DNA of 42,866 nt from Candidatus Heteroscillospira lomanii. GTDB lineage: Bacteria; Bacillota; Clostridia; Oscillospirales; Oscillospiraceae. The notes beneath the pieces are model-generated. The model had not been told where the DNA came from, ran no database searches, and saw only the letters and a list, made by a program, of their open reading frames with translations. Position numbers and translations under genes: made by a program. Positions 7,520-20,771 of the stretch are shown here, piece after piece (position 1 is the stretch's first letter; every line of letters starts with the position of its first letter). The stretch spans positions 1 through 42,866 of the forward strand of contig CAJFRI010000004.1 in assembly GCA_904419385.1 (NCBI GenBank), in the 5' to 3' direction.

Positions 7520-9171
7520 TAAACAGGATATTCAGGACCACTTTCGCCATAGCGATGGTCATCCTGATCGTGGCGCTCCTCCTCTTCGTCGGCATATTGT
7601 ACGGCTATTTCAACGACAACGTATTCACCGAGCTTGAGGCTGAGGCCGGCTATATTGCCAGAGGCATCGAGCTCTCCGGCATCGGGTACTTCGACGATTT
7701 CACCACCCCGAACCGCGTCACTTACATAGACCGCGACGGCGACGTTGTTTACGACAGTTCCGCAAATCCCGTTGACATGGAAAACCACGCCAGCCGCGAC
7801 GAGATCATGCAGGCTCTCGAAACCGGAGAGAGCACCAGCGCGCGCTATTCCGAGACGCTCTCTGAGAACACGCTGTACTATGCGATGCGCCTCGGCAACG
7901 GCGATGTGCTGCGCGTAGCGACCCGCCAGAGTTCGCTTTTCGCGCTCATCATGTCCCTCATGCCGCCTATCCTCATAACGATCGTGCTCGCGGCGGTGCT
8001 CGGCCTCGCGCTCTCGAGGAGGCTCGCGCGGAGGATTACCGAGCCAATAATATCGCTCGACCTCGACCATCCGGAGGACTCCGATACATACGAGGAGCTC
8101 TCCCCTCTGCTCCGCAAGCTGCGCCGTCAGAACGATATGATAAAAGAGCAGATGTCCCGCCTGAAAAAGCGCCAGGAGGAGTTCACTGCCATCACGGAGA
8201 ACATGTCCGAGGGCTTCCTGCTCATCGACAGCCAGACCAACCTGCTGTCGTATAACTCCAGCGCCCTGCGCCTGCTCGGCGCCAGCGATCCCCAGGCCGG
8301 GCAGAGCGTGCTCGCGCTTGAGCGCGGCGAGAGCTTCCGCAAAGTCATAGACGAGGCGCTCGAGGGGCACCACAGCGAGGCGCTCATGCACGACGGCGAG
8401 CGCTGCTATCAGCTGTATGCCAACTGCGTGCGCCACAACGGCCAGGTGGTCGGCGCTGTCATCGCCGTGCTCGACGTGACCGAGCGCGAGGAGCGCGAGG
8501 CCCTGCGCCGCGAGTTCTCGGCGAACGTGACGCACGAGCTCAAGACACCGCTCACCTCGATCTCCGGATTTGCCGAGATAATGATGAACGGCATAGCCTC
8601 GCCCGGCGATATACCGGAGTTTGCCGGCGACATATACAGCGAGGCGCAGCGCCTCATCACCCTTGTCGACGACATACTCCATCTGTCCCAGCTCGACGAG
8701 GAGGCCCCGCTGCCGCGCTCCGAGATAGACCTGCGCGCCATGTGCGAGAGCGTGGCCGAGAGGCTCAGGCAGCCGGCAGACAAGGCCGGCGTGAGCATAA
8801 GTGTCACCGGCGACAGCCCCACAGTGACAGGCGCGCAGAGCGTCGTGGATGAGATAATCTTCAATGTCTGTGAAAATGCCGTGAAGTACAACCGCAGAGG
8901 CGGCAATGTGATCATCTCCCTGCATGACAAGCCGGGAGAAGTTGAGCTCTCGGTCTCTGACACCGGCATAGGCATCCCGGCGGCCGACCGTGAGCGCGTT
9001 TTCGAGCGGTTTTACCGTGTGGACAAGAGCCACTCGAAGGAGATAGGCGGCACCGGCCTTGGCCTCAGCATAGTCAAGCACGGCTGCGCCTCGCAGGGCA
9101 TCGCCCTCTCGCTCGAGAGCGAGGTGGATGCCGGCACCACTATAACTCTCAGATGGAACAAAAAAGCCTGA
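7516..9171 (+). CDS. phoR: Sensor histidine kinase (PhoR-like, with PAS)
   Basis: H-box 'FSANVTHELKTPLTSISGFAEIM', N/G boxes 'NVCENAVKYN', 'VSDTGIGIP', 'GTGLGLSIVKH'; ATGA overlap with phoB. Confidence 0.93.
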   Translation: MINRIFRTTFAIAMVILIVALLLFVGILYGYFNDNVFTELEAEAGYIARGIELSGIGYFDDFTTPNRVTYIDRDGDVVYDSSANPVDMENHASRDEIMQALETGESTSARYSETLSENTLYYAMRLGNGDVLRVATRQSSLFALIMSLMPPILITIVLAAVLGLALSRRLARRITEPIISLDLDHPEDSDTYEELSPLLRKLRRQNDMIKEQMSRLKKRQEEFTAITENMSEGFLLIDSQTNLLSYNSSALRLLGASDPQAGQSVLALERGESFRKVIDEALEGHHSEALMHDGERCYQLYANCVRHNGQVVGAVIAVLDVTEREEREALRREFSANVTHELKTPLTSISGFAEIMMNGIASPGDIPEFAGDIYSEAQRLITLVDDILHLSQLDEEAPLPRSEIDLRAMCESVAERLRQPADKAGVSISVTGDSPTVTGAQSVVDEIIFNVCENAVKYNRRGGNVIISLHDKPGEVELSVSDTGIGIPAADRERVFERFYRVDKSHSKEIGGTGLGLSIVKHGCASQGIALSLESEVDAGTTITLRWNKKA

Positions 9172-9190
9172 GCGATAAGCTCAGGCTTTT
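9162..9190. terminator. Bidirectional terminator between convergent phoR and CDF genes
   Basis: AAAAGCCTGAGC-gataa-GCTCAGGCTTTT. Confidence 0.85.
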
Positions 9191-9202
9191 CCTTTTGCTG
9201 CA

Positions 9203-10375
9203 TCACACGAACGACTCGTCGATGGTGACGACGGCGGTGCAGTTCGGCAGGCGCTCGGAGACGAGCTCGGTTATCTTCTCCTTTGCCTCGTCCGCCGTCA
9301 TCTTGTTCTCGACCGGCATGACCATATCGAAAATGAGGTTCGTGTTGTTCGTGCCCTTTACCATGCGGAAATCGTGTATTGAGGCCTTCGGGTCGACCTC
9401 GCAGGCCAGCTCCGCGACTTTCTGCCGCATCTCGGCGACGGCCTTGTCGTGGGTCGCTATCGGGTCCATGTGTATCACGGCGTCACAGCCGATGCGCTCG
9501 GAGAGCTCGCGCTCTATGTGGTCTATGGCCTCGTGTATCTCGAGAATGTCGCCGTTCTCCGGCACTTCACAGTGCAGCGAGATCATGATGCGCCCTGGCC
9601 CGTAGTCGTGTACCACAAGATCGTGTATGCCGACGATGGGCTCGTGCGACATGACTATGCCGCGTATCTCCTCGACGAGCTGCGGGTCGGGCGCGCGGCC
9701 CAGCAGCGGGCTCAGAGTGTCGCGCGCGGCCTCATAGCCGGCCTTGAGGATGAACACGGCGACGAGCAGGCCGCACCATGCGTCGAGGTTCACGTTCCAG
9801 AGTCGGCTGATGAGCGTGCACACGAGCACGGCTGTGGTGGCCACGGCGTCGGACAGGCTGTCTGCGGCCGTGGCGCGCATGGCGTCGGAATTTATCTTCG
9901 CGGCGATCGCCCGGTTGTAGCTGAACATGTAGAGCTTGACGCAGATGGACGCGGCGAGTATCGCCATGCTGAGCCAGGATGCGTCGACGGCTTCGGGGGA
10001 AAAGAGCTTCTCCACCGAGGTCTTGCCGAGCTCGAAGCCCATGACGATGATGGCGACCGATACGGCAAAGCCGGAGATATACTCTATCCTGCCGTGGCCG
10101 AACGGATGGTCCTTGTCTGGACGCATGCCGGAGAACTTGAAGCCCACCAGGGTGATGAGCGAGGAGCCGCCGTCGGACAGGTTGTTGAAAGCGTCGGCCA
10201 TTATGGCTATGGAGCCGCTGATGGCTCCGGCTGCGTATTTCCCGGCGAAGAGGATGAGGTTGAGCACTATGCCCACCACGCTGCACAGCATGCCGTAAGC
10301 CCGCCTCACGGCCCCGTCGGTATAGTTGTGTCTGTCGCGTATCAATGCGCGAGATAAAAGCTCTATCATTGTCAT
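9203..10375 (-). CDS. Cation diffusion facilitator (CDF) family transporter
   Basis: 'GSIAIMADAFNNLSDGGSSLITLVGFKFSGMRPDKDHPFGHGRIEYISG' and 'AADSLSDAVATTAVL'; His/Asp CDF motifs. Confidence 0.93.
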   Translation of the reverse strand: MTMIELLSRALIRDRHNYTDGAVRRAYGMLCSVVGIVLNLILFAGKYAAGAISGSIAIMADAFNNLSDGGSSLITLVGFKFSGMRPDKDHPFGHGRIEYISGFAVSVAIIVMGFELGKTSVEKLFSPEAVDASWLSMAILAASICVKLYMFSYNRAIAAKINSDAMRATAADSLSDAVATTAVLVCTLISRLWNVNLDAWCGLLVAVFILKAGYEAARDTLSPLLGRAPDPQLVEEIRGIVMSHEPIVGIHDLVVHDYGPGRIMISLHCEVPENGDILEIHEAIDHIERELSERIGCDAVIHMDPIATHDKAVAEMRQKVAELACEVDPKASIHDFRMVKGTNNTNLIFDMVMPVENKMTADEAKEKITELVSERLPNCTAVVTIDESFV

Positions 10376-10494
10376 TCCTCAAAAAACATCAGATTTGGAT
10401 TATCATACACAATATAACATGCCGCCGGTGCATTCTCAAGCGAAAAATGCTGAGGCTCGCACCTTACGGCTCGCCGGTTCCCGGTCTAACGAAA

Positions 10495-10521
10495 AAAGCC
10501 CGCCACTCAGGCGGGCTTTAT
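10495..10521 (-). terminator. Terminator downstream of rpmB
   Basis: AAAGCCCGCC-actca-GGCGGGCTTT flanked by an A-run (T-run on minus). Confidence 0.8.
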
Positions 10522-10551
10522 TCTACGTCGGCCGGGGACACGGGGTGGCAT

Positions 10552-10737
10552 TTACGCACGGGTGACCTTGCCGCTGCGGAGGCAGCGGGTGCACGCATAC
10601 ACATGCCTCGGGGTGCCGTCAACGATGGCCTTGACGCGCTTGACATTGGGCTTCCAGGTGCGGTTGGAGCGCCTGTGCGAGTGGCTGACTTTGATGCCGA
10701 AAGCCAGATCCTTGCCGCAGAATTCACATTTTGCCAT
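10552..10737 (-). CDS. rpmB: 50S ribosomal protein L28
   Basis: MAKCEFCGKDLAFGIKVSHSHRRSNRTWKPNVKRVKAIVDGTPRHVYACTRCLRSGKVTRA; zinc-type L28. Confidence 0.97.
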   Translation of the reverse strand: MAKCEFCGKDLAFGIKVSHSHRRSNRTWKPNVKRVKAIVDGTPRHVYACTRCLRSGKVTRA

Positions 10738-10780
10738 TTATAGCTGCACCTCCTTGCTTGACTAAATAAACAGCTTATTA

Positions 10781-10809
10781 ATGATAGCAGATTGGCCGCA
10801 AAAATGCAA
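10781..10809 (-). promoter_or_regulatory. Sigma-A-type promoter for rpmB
   Basis: Minus strand TTGCAT-N17-TATCAT. Confidence 0.55.
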
Positions 10810-10859
10810 GTAAAATCTTAAAAATTGACCTGCCGCAGGCAAAAGTTTGGCGGCGGGCA

Positions 10860-10887
10860 TTGCCAAAACGGCGTGATGTGTTAAAAT
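10860..10887 (+). promoter_or_regulatory. Sigma-A-type promoter for the hprK cluster
   Basis: TTGCCA-N16-TAAAAT. Confidence 0.5.
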
Positions 10888-10944
10888 AGTACATACTGGA
10901 TATAGTGTATCTTTCAGGCGACATTAGTATAAAGAGGTGGTACT

Positions 10945-11889
10945 ATGAATAAGTACACGGTGAAGCTCTCGGATGTGGTGAAGGAGCTCAAGCTCGAAGT
11001 GGTGCACGCCGCTTCGAATTACGATGAGGCCCTCATCGATACCGCCGACGTCAACCGCCCGGGGCTGCAGCTCACCGGATTTTACGACTATTTTGATCCA
11101 AAGCGCATGCAGATCCTCGGCCGTGTCGAGAGCTCGTATCTGAAGGGACTGCGCTCGGATGACAGGCGCATGCGCTTTGAAAAGCTGATGGAACGCAAGC
11201 CGTCCGCCGTGGTGCTCTGTCACAGGGCCGAGATATATCAGGAATGCATAGATGCGGCCGGGAGCTGCGACGTGAACCTGCTCAAAACCGAGCGCGATAC
11301 GTCCGAGTTCATGTCCATAGCGATAGAGACCCTGCGCCGACATCTCGCACCGCGGACCACCATGCACGGCGTGCTGGTCGAGATACACGGCGAGGGAGTG
11401 CTGATAACCGGTGAGAGCGGGGTCGGCAAGAGCGAGGCCGCGCTCGAGCTTGTCAAGCGCGGACACCGCCTCATCGCGGACGACGCGGTCGAGATCAAGT
11501 GCACGGGGTATAATAAACTCGTCGGCACCGCTCCGGCGATGATCAGGCATTACATGGAGCTGCGCGGCATAGGCCTCATCGACGTGCGCACGCTCTACGG
11601 AGTCGGGGCAGTCAAGCGCTCGGTGAACATAGAGCTCGTCGTCAATCTGGAGACTTGGAGCGAGCAGAAAGAATACGACAGGCTCGGCCTGTCCAACCAG
11701 ACGACGAACATACTCGGCGTCGAGGTGCCGAGCATAACCGTGCCCATACGGCCGGGACGCAACCTCGCCGTCATCCTCGAGACGGCCGCGGTGAACAACC
11801 GCCTCAAGAAAATGGGATATGACGCCGCGAAGGCGCTCGTCGAGCAGCACGACCGCGCTGTCGACGAGGGCTGGGCCGGCGAGGACTGA
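10945..11889 (+). CDS. hprK: HPr kinase/phosphorylase
   Basis: Walker A 'ITGESGVGKSEAALELVKRGHRLIADDAVEI' and signature 'MELRGIGLIDVRTLYGVGAV'. Confidence 0.97.
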   Translation: MNKYTVKLSDVVKELKLEVVHAASNYDEALIDTADVNRPGLQLTGFYDYFDPKRMQILGRVESSYLKGLRSDDRRMRFEKLMERKPSAVVLCHRAEIYQECIDAAGSCDVNLLKTERDTSEFMSIAIETLRRHLAPRTTMHGVLVEIHGEGVLITGESGVGKSEAALELVKRGHRLIADDAVEIKCTGYNKLVGTAPAMIRHYMELRGIGLIDVRTLYGVGAVKRSVNIELVVNLETWSEQKEYDRLGLSNQTTNILGVEVPSITVPIRPGRNLAVILETAAVNNRLKKMGYDAAKALVEQHDRAVDEGWAGED

Positions 11890-11900
11890 GGGAGGAGTAA

Positions 11901-12818
11901 ATGGCTCGGGATATCCTGCTTGACACGATAAGAAGAGAGCTCCCCGATATGGAGCTGCGCGAGGGCGAGATCCTGAGCGCGCACTGTTCTTTCCGCATAG
12001 GCGGCCCGGCGAGGGGGATGGCGCTCCCGCGCAGCGAAGATGAGCTCGTGAGCCTGCTGAGGCTCTGCCGCTCGCTCGGTGAGGAACCGCTGCTCCTCGG
12101 CCGGGGGACGAATGTGCTGTTCGCCGACTCCGGCACGCGCCGCCTGGTCGTCAAGCCCTGCGGCGACCTCGCACAGATGCGGCTCGAGAGCGGGACCGTC
12201 ATATCCGCCGGATGCGCCGTGACGCTCGCGCAGCTCGCGTGCTTTGCGCGCGACAACTGCCTTGCGGGGCTGGAGTTTGCCCACGGGATACCGGGCACGC
12301 TCGGCGGTGCCGTCGTGATGAACGCCGGAGCATACGGCGGCGAGATGAAAGACGTACTGCTGCGTGTGCGCTTTTTCGATGACGGCGCCGGCGAGGTGAT
12401 CACCATGCCGGCGGGCGAGCTTGAGCTAGGCTACCGCACCAGCCGCTTCAGCACAAAAGGCGGCGTCGTGATCTCGGCCGAGCTGGAACTGCGGAGCGGC
12501 GTGCGCGAGGAGATAGACGCGCTCATGCGCTCGCTCATGGAGAAGCGCCGCGCGAGCCAGCCGCTCGACAAGGCCTCGGCGGGGAGTACATTCAAGCGCC
12601 CGCGCGAGGGCTATGCCGCCGCGCTCATCGACGGCTGCGGCCTCAAGGGCCGGTCGGTCGGAGCGGCGCAGGTCTCGCCGAAACACGCGGGATTCATAGT
12701 CAACAACGGCGGCGCGAGCTGCGGCGACGTGCTTGAACTCATGCGCATCGTGCAGGACACGGTGCAGCGCGAGACGGGCACCCGGCTCGAGCCGGAAGTG
12801 AAGATAATAGAGAGCTGA
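11901..12818 (+). CDS. murB: UDP-N-acetylenolpyruvoylglucosamine reductase
   Basis: 'LGRGTNVLFADSG', 'GLEFAHGIPGTLGGAVVMNAGAYGGEM', 'AGSTFKRP'. Confidence 0.97.
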   Translation: MARDILLDTIRRELPDMELREGEILSAHCSFRIGGPARGMALPRSEDELVSLLRLCRSLGEEPLLLGRGTNVLFADSGTRRLVVKPCGDLAQMRLESGTVISAGCAVTLAQLACFARDNCLAGLEFAHGIPGTLGGAVVMNAGAYGGEMKDVLLRVRFFDDGAGEVITMPAGELELGYRTSRFSTKGGVVISAELELRSGVREEIDALMRSLMEKRRASQPLDKASAGSTFKRPREGYAAALIDGCGLKGRSVGAAQVSPKHAGFIVNNGGASCGDVLELMRIVQDTVQRETGTRLEPEVKIIES

Positions 12819-12843
12819 CGGCAGTCGGCGAAAGGAGGCTCAC

Positions 12844-13704
12844 ATGGAATTTCTGATAATATCCGGTCTGTCGGGCGCGGGAAAGAGCCGTGCGGCCGAT
12901 GTCCTGGAAGACCTCGACTTCTACTGCGTCGACAACATGCCAGTCGCGCTCATCGGCAAGTTTGCCGAGCTCTGCATGGCGACCCGCGGGCGCTTTGAGC
13001 GCGTGGCGCTCGTGACGGACATACGCGAGGGGCGCAACTTCGAGGAGCTGTTCACGGCGCTCGACGGCCTGTGGAGCCTCGGCTGCGAGTACAAGATACT
13101 CTTTATGGAGGCCGACGTCGAGACCATAGTGAAGCGCTATAAGGAGACCCGCCGCCGCCATCCGCTCGCGGGCGACACCGGCACCATAGAGGCCGCGGTG
13201 CGCGAGGAGATGAAGCTGCTCGGCCCCGTGCGCGAGAGGGCCGACTACGTCATAAACACCTCCGGGCTCACGCTCGCCCAGCTGCAGAAAGAGATATGCC
13301 AGCTCTTTGTGGGCGATGGGATGAACCGCGCCATAAACGTGAACGTCATGTCCTTCGGCTTCAAATACGGCATACCGCTCGAGGCTGACCTCGTGTTCGA
13401 CGTCAGGTTCCTGCCGAACCCGTACTACGTCTCCGACCTGCGCGATAAGACCGGGCTCGACGAGGAGGTACAGAATTTCGTATACAATAACGGCGACACG
13501 CGCGAGTTCCTCTGCCTGCTCACCGACCTGCTGTCCTACCTCATGCCGCACTACATCGACGAGGGCAAGCACAACCTCACCGTCGCTGTCGGCTGCACCG
13601 GCGGCCGGCACCGTTCGGTGTCCATCGCCGTGGCGCTCACCCGTTTCCTGAACGACCAGGGCTATTACACGATAAACACGAACCGCGACATAGACAAGGG
13701 CTGA
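12844..13704 (+). CDS. rapZ: RapZ/YvcJ nucleotide-binding protein
   Basis: 'ISGLSGAGKSRAADVLEDLDFYCVDNMP', 'FGFKYGIPLEADLVFDVRFLPNPYY', 'VGCTGGRHRSVSIA'. Confidence 0.96.
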   Translation: MEFLIISGLSGAGKSRAADVLEDLDFYCVDNMPVALIGKFAELCMATRGRFERVALVTDIREGRNFEELFTALDGLWSLGCEYKILFMEADVETIVKRYKETRRRHPLAGDTGTIEAAVREEMKLLGPVRERADYVINTSGLTLAQLQKEICQLFVGDGMNRAINVNVMSFGFKYGIPLEADLVFDVRFLPNPYYVSDLRDKTGLDEEVQNFVYNNGDTREFLCLLTDLLSYLMPHYIDEGKHNLTVAVGCTGGRHRSVSIAVALTRFLNDQGYYTINTNRDIDKG

Positions 13705-13720
13705 GGGCGGGGGACGATAT

Positions 13721-14734
13721 ATGGACAATATTCGCATCCGCCGCGCGCAGGAGCCGGCCATAGTCGCCCTGGGAGGCGGGACCGGGCTCTCGACCATGCT
13801 GCGCGGGCTGAAAAAATATACCGAAAACCTGACCGCGATAGTCACCGTGGCAGACGACGGCGGCGGCTCCGGCGTTTTGCGCGACGAGCTCGACATGCCG
13901 CCCCCCGGCGATATACGCAACTGCCTCCAGGCGCTCGCCAACACTGAGCCGACCATGGCCGACCTGCTTAACTACCGGTTCACCCGCGGTTCGCTCAAAG
14001 GGCAGAGCTTCGGCAACCTCTTCCTCGCCGCGCTCAACGGCATGAGCGACTCGTTCGACCAGGCCGTCATGAAGATGAGCGAGGTCCTCGCCATCACCGG
14101 CAGGGTGCTGCCGGTCTCTAACGAGAATATCCGCCTCGTCGCCGAGTTCGACGACGGGACGGAGGTCGTCGGCGAGTCGGTCATCGCCCACCACAAGGCC
14201 GTACACGACCGCAATATCACGAGGGTGCGCCTTGTGCCTGAGCACCCGGCTCCGCTGGAGGCGAGCATAAGGGCCATAGAAGAGGCCGACCTCATCATCC
14301 TCGGCCCCGGCAGCCTGTATACGAGCATACTGCCGAACCTGCTGGTCGACGGCGTGGCTGAGGCCGTGTGCGGATCAGACGCGGTGAAACTGTACATAAT
14401 GAACGTCATGACGCAGGACGGCGAGACCGAGGGCTACACGGCCTCGCAGCACATAAAAGCCCTCCAGAAGCACGCCGGCAGGGAGCTGTTCCGCCTGTGC
14501 CTGGCCAACAGCATGGAACTGCCTGAGGATGTGCTCGCCAGATACCGTCTCTGGGGCGCGGAGCCGACTGTGCTCGACACGGAGGAGATAGCAAAGCTCG
14601 GAGTCGAGCTCATCACCGCGCCGGTGGCCGATGTGCGCGACGGGCTGGTGCGCCACCATCCGCACATGCTCGCGCGCGAGATAATGCGCATATTCTTCGA
14701 GCAGTCGCCGACAAGGATATACAGACAGAAATAG
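13721..14734 (+). CDS. yvcK: YvcK/CofD-like gluconeogenesis factor
   Basis: 'IVALGGGTGLSTMLRGLK', 'VADDGGGSGVLRDELDMPPPGDIRNCLQAL', 'GPGSLYTSILPNLLV'. Confidence 0.96.
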   Translation: MDNIRIRRAQEPAIVALGGGTGLSTMLRGLKKYTENLTAIVTVADDGGGSGVLRDELDMPPPGDIRNCLQALANTEPTMADLLNYRFTRGSLKGQSFGNLFLAALNGMSDSFDQAVMKMSEVLAITGRVLPVSNENIRLVAEFDDGTEVVGESVIAHHKAVHDRNITRVRLVPEHPAPLEASIRAIEEADLIILGPGSLYTSILPNLLVDGVAEAVCGSDAVKLYIMNVMTQDGETEGYTASQHIKALQKHAGRELFRLCLANSMELPEDVLARYRLWGAEPTVLDTEEIAKLGVELITAPVADVRDGLVRHHPHMLAREIMRIFFEQSPTRIYRQK

Positions 14735-14743
14735 GAGACCCAT

Positions 14744-15649
14744 ATGTCGTTTTCATCAAAAGTCAAAACAGAGCTGTGCAGGGAGAACCCGGTCCAGAAG
14801 AAGTGCTGCGCCAGAGCCGAGTGCTACGGCGTGCTGCTCTACTGCAACACGTTCTCACACCGCGAGATCAGGATAATCACCGGCAGCGACAGCTTTGCCC
14901 AGCGCCTGCCGCGCCTGTTCAAAAAGGCCTTCGGCTGCTCCATTGAGGAACAGGGCGAGGGCTCCAAGCACAGCTTTGTGATGACCGACCGCGCCGTTAT
15001 ACGGCAGATATTCGAGAGCTATGGCTACACGCCGGACTCCGCCCTCCAGCACCACATAAACCTCGCCGTGCTTGAGGACGACTGCTGCCGCGCGGCGTTC
15101 GTGCGCGGGGCGTTCCTGGCCGGCGGGAGCATAATGGACCCGGCCAAGCGCTATCACCTCGAGCTCGTCACCGACCACGCGACCGTCAGCCGCGAGGCCT
15201 ACTCCGTCCTGCTCGAGATGGGCTTTGCGCCCAAGGACATATCCCGAAACGGGCATCAGGTCATATACTTCAAAAACAGCGAGGCCATCGAGGACCTGCT
15301 CACGACCATAGGCGCGCCTGTGTCGGCGATGGAGATAATGCAGGCCAAGGTCGAGAAGAACATGCGCAACGCGGTGAACCGCCGCGTGAACTGCGACAGC
15401 GCCAACGCCGACAAGGTCGTGAGCGCGGCGCAGGCCCAGCTCGAGGCCATACGGCGCATCGACCGCGCGTCCGGCCTCGGCGAGCTGCCGCCGCGGCTCC
15501 AGGAGACGGCGCTGCTGCGCATAGCGAACCCGGAGGCGAGCCTGGCCGACCTCGCGCTGCTGGCCGACCCGCCAGTTACAAAGAGCTGCCTCAGCCACAG
15601 GCTCAGGAAGCTCACAGAGATAGCCGCGGCCCTGCCGCGGGAGATATGA
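14744..15649 (+). CDS. whiA: DNA-binding protein WhiA
   Basis: 'SFSSKVKTEL' N-terminus, LAGLIDADG-like 'RGAFLAGGSIMDP', C-terminal HTH 'SLADLALLADPPVTKSCLSHRLRKL'. Confidence 0.95.
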   Translation: MSFSSKVKTELCRENPVQKKCCARAECYGVLLYCNTFSHREIRIITGSDSFAQRLPRLFKKAFGCSIEEQGEGSKHSFVMTDRAVIRQIFESYGYTPDSALQHHINLAVLEDDCCRAAFVRGAFLAGGSIMDPAKRYHLELVTDHATVSREAYSVLLEMGFAPKDISRNGHQVIYFKNSEAIEDLLTTIGAPVSAMEIMQAKVEKNMRNAVNRRVNCDSANADKVVSAAQAQLEAIRRIDRASGLGELPPRLQETALLRIANPEASLADLALLADPPVTKSCLSHRLRKLTEIAAALPREI

Positions 15650-15665
15650 GAGGGGGCGCGGACCT

Positions 15666-19139
<3,474 letters not shown>

Positions 19140-19146
19140 GATGGAA

Positions 19147-19179
19147 AAAACAGGCGCTGCCGCCGGCAGCGCCTGTTTT
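19147..19179. terminator. Bidirectional terminator between dnaE and the convergent gene
   Basis: AAAACAGGCGCTGCC-gcc-GGCAGCGCCTGTTTT. Confidence 0.9.
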
Positions 19180-19183
19180 GATT

Positions 19184-20284
19184 TTATCCGTATGGGTAGG
19201 CCCACGACTCCGTCGTGCTCGTGTTGTACATAATGGGCACGAAGCGGCTCGCAAGCTGGTCCTGCGAAATGGCCTGTCCGACGATCTGCATGTCGGAGGT
19301 GACGGTGTTGCCGTCGGTCAGCCAGTAGAGCCTGTCGAAAACCCTGGAGAAGAGCTCGGGGTCCTGGCCGTTTGAGTCGGTCGTGCCGCTGCGCCAGGCG
19401 TTGGCGTCGCACACCACGGAGAGCTTGCCTCCGGCCGCCTCCACGGCATCGCGCACGGTGAGCGCATAGCCGGACATGATTATGTCGGGCGTCAGCTCAA
19501 CGGAGCCGACCTGGGAGAATACGAGCTCCGTGCCGTCGGTGGGCTGGGGCACATACAGGTCTGAGAGCAGCACTTCATCGAAGCCGAGGCTCAGCAGCTC
19601 GGCGGCGAGGCCGGCGGTGTACTGCCGGACGTCTGTGTTAGACGGGTCCAGCCAGATGCCGGCCGTGTCGCTGTATACGGTTCCTGCCGCCGTCGCGAGC
19701 GCGAGCGGTGCGTTGCGTATGGCCATATATTCGTCGATGCAGCAGCTTATGCGCGCGACGAGCCAGATGCCCTCCTCCTTGAGCGGGGCAATCGCCGAGG
19801 CTATGTCAAAAGTTCCGTTCGTGCCGTAAGACGAGGCGAGCGGGACCGACGAATACCAGCCCAGCGTTCCCTGCGTGCCTTTCATCTCGAGCACAAGGGC
19901 GTTGGCGCCGATGGAACTGAGCTGCGCGCTTATGGAGCCGAGCGTCTCGGCGGTCACCTGCTCCGCGCTGAGATATAGCGCCTTGACGGGCGAGAGATCC
20001 TCGCCGGCGGTGGTCTGTATTTCGGAATAGTCGGCCTCGTCGTAGACGATCTCGGCCACGACTCCGTAGTCGACCGAGCTGGGGCCCATGCCGTCGCTCT
20101 GTGCCTGTCCCTGCCCGGAGAAGTCGAGATAAACGCCGTCCTGCCCGTATACGATATAGCGCTGCAATCCGTAGAACAGAACTATGAACACCAGCAGCAG
20201 GAACAGCAGTATGCCGAGCGGTATCATTATGAAAGGCCGCAGGCGCAGTTTGCCCCTGTATATGTCTTTGGGTCTGTATGAAAT
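19184..20284 (-). CDS. Membrane-anchored putative glycoside hydrolase (DUF4015-like)
   Basis: N-terminal TM then TIM-barrel-like 'SPVKALYLSAEQVT...ANALVLEMKGTQGTLGW...GIWLVARISCCID...GIWLDPSNTDVRQYTAGLAAELLSLGFDEVLLSDLYVP'. Start may be ATT at 20284 (good RBS) or ATG at 20227. Confidence 0.7.
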   Translation of the reverse strand: MSYRPKDIYRGKLRLRPFIMIPLGILLFLLLVFIVLFYGLQRYIVYGQDGVYLDFSGQGQAQSDGMGPSSVDYGVVAEIVYDEADYSEIQTTAGEDLSPVKALYLSAEQVTAETLGSISAQLSSIGANALVLEMKGTQGTLGWYSSVPLASSYGTNGTFDIASAIAPLKEEGIWLVARISCCIDEYMAIRNAPLALATAAGTVYSDTAGIWLDPSNTDVRQYTAGLAAELLSLGFDEVLLSDLYVPQPTDGTELVFSQVGSVELTPDIIMSGYALTVRDAVEAAGGKLSVVCDANAWRSGTTDSNGQDPELFSRVFDRLYWLTDGNTVTSDMQIVGQAISQDQLASRFVPIMYNTSTTESWAYPYG

Positions 20285-20321
20285 GGCGCCTCACTCCTTT
20301 CGCGCCGGGGAAGATATGATG

Positions 20322-20756
20322 TTATTTCTCAAGCTCGGAGATGAGCGCGACACGCCTTGCATGCCTGCCGCCGTCGAACGGCGTGTTCAGGAATGTCTCG
20401 ACTATCTTGAGCGCAAGGCCCGGGCCGAGCACGCGCTCGCCCATGGCGAGGATGTTTGCGTCGTTGTGGCGGCGGCACATCTCGGCGGAGAAGCAGTCTC
20501 CGCACAGGGCGGCGCGCACGCCCTTTATCTTGTTCGCGGCGATTGAGATGCCTATGCCAGTGCCGCAGATGATTATGCCCCTCTCGCACTCGCCGGACAC
20601 GACGGCCCTCGCGACTTTCTCGCCGTAGATGGGATAGTCGCAGCTGTCCTCGGTGTAGGTGCCGTAATCTTTATATTCGAGCCCTTTTTCGTCCAGATAC
20701 TTCATGACCTCTGCCTTGAGATGGATGCCGCCGTGGTCGGAACCGATGGCTATCAT
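20322..20756 (-). CDS. rpiB: Ribose-5-phosphate isomerase B
   Basis: 'MIAIGSDHGGIHLKAEVMKYL', 'GIIICGTGIGISIAANKIKGVRAALC'. Confidence 0.96.
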   Translation of the reverse strand: MIAIGSDHGGIHLKAEVMKYLDEKGLEYKDYGTYTEDSCDYPIYGEKVARAVVSGECERGIIICGTGIGISIAANKIKGVRAALCGDCFSAEMCRRHNDANILAMGERVLGPGLALKIVETFLNTPFDGGRHARRVALISELEK

Positions 20757-20771
20757 GTGTGTTACCTCCTG

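Noticed and set aside
7387-9081. 564-aa minus-strand ORF antisense to phoR
   Set aside because: Shadow of the clear histidine kinase reading frame; no recognisable motifs.
10810-10870. Possible riboswitch or leader RNA upstream of hprK
   Set aside because: Only short weak palindromes (for example cctgcCgcagg) are visible and no known riboswitch core could be recognised.
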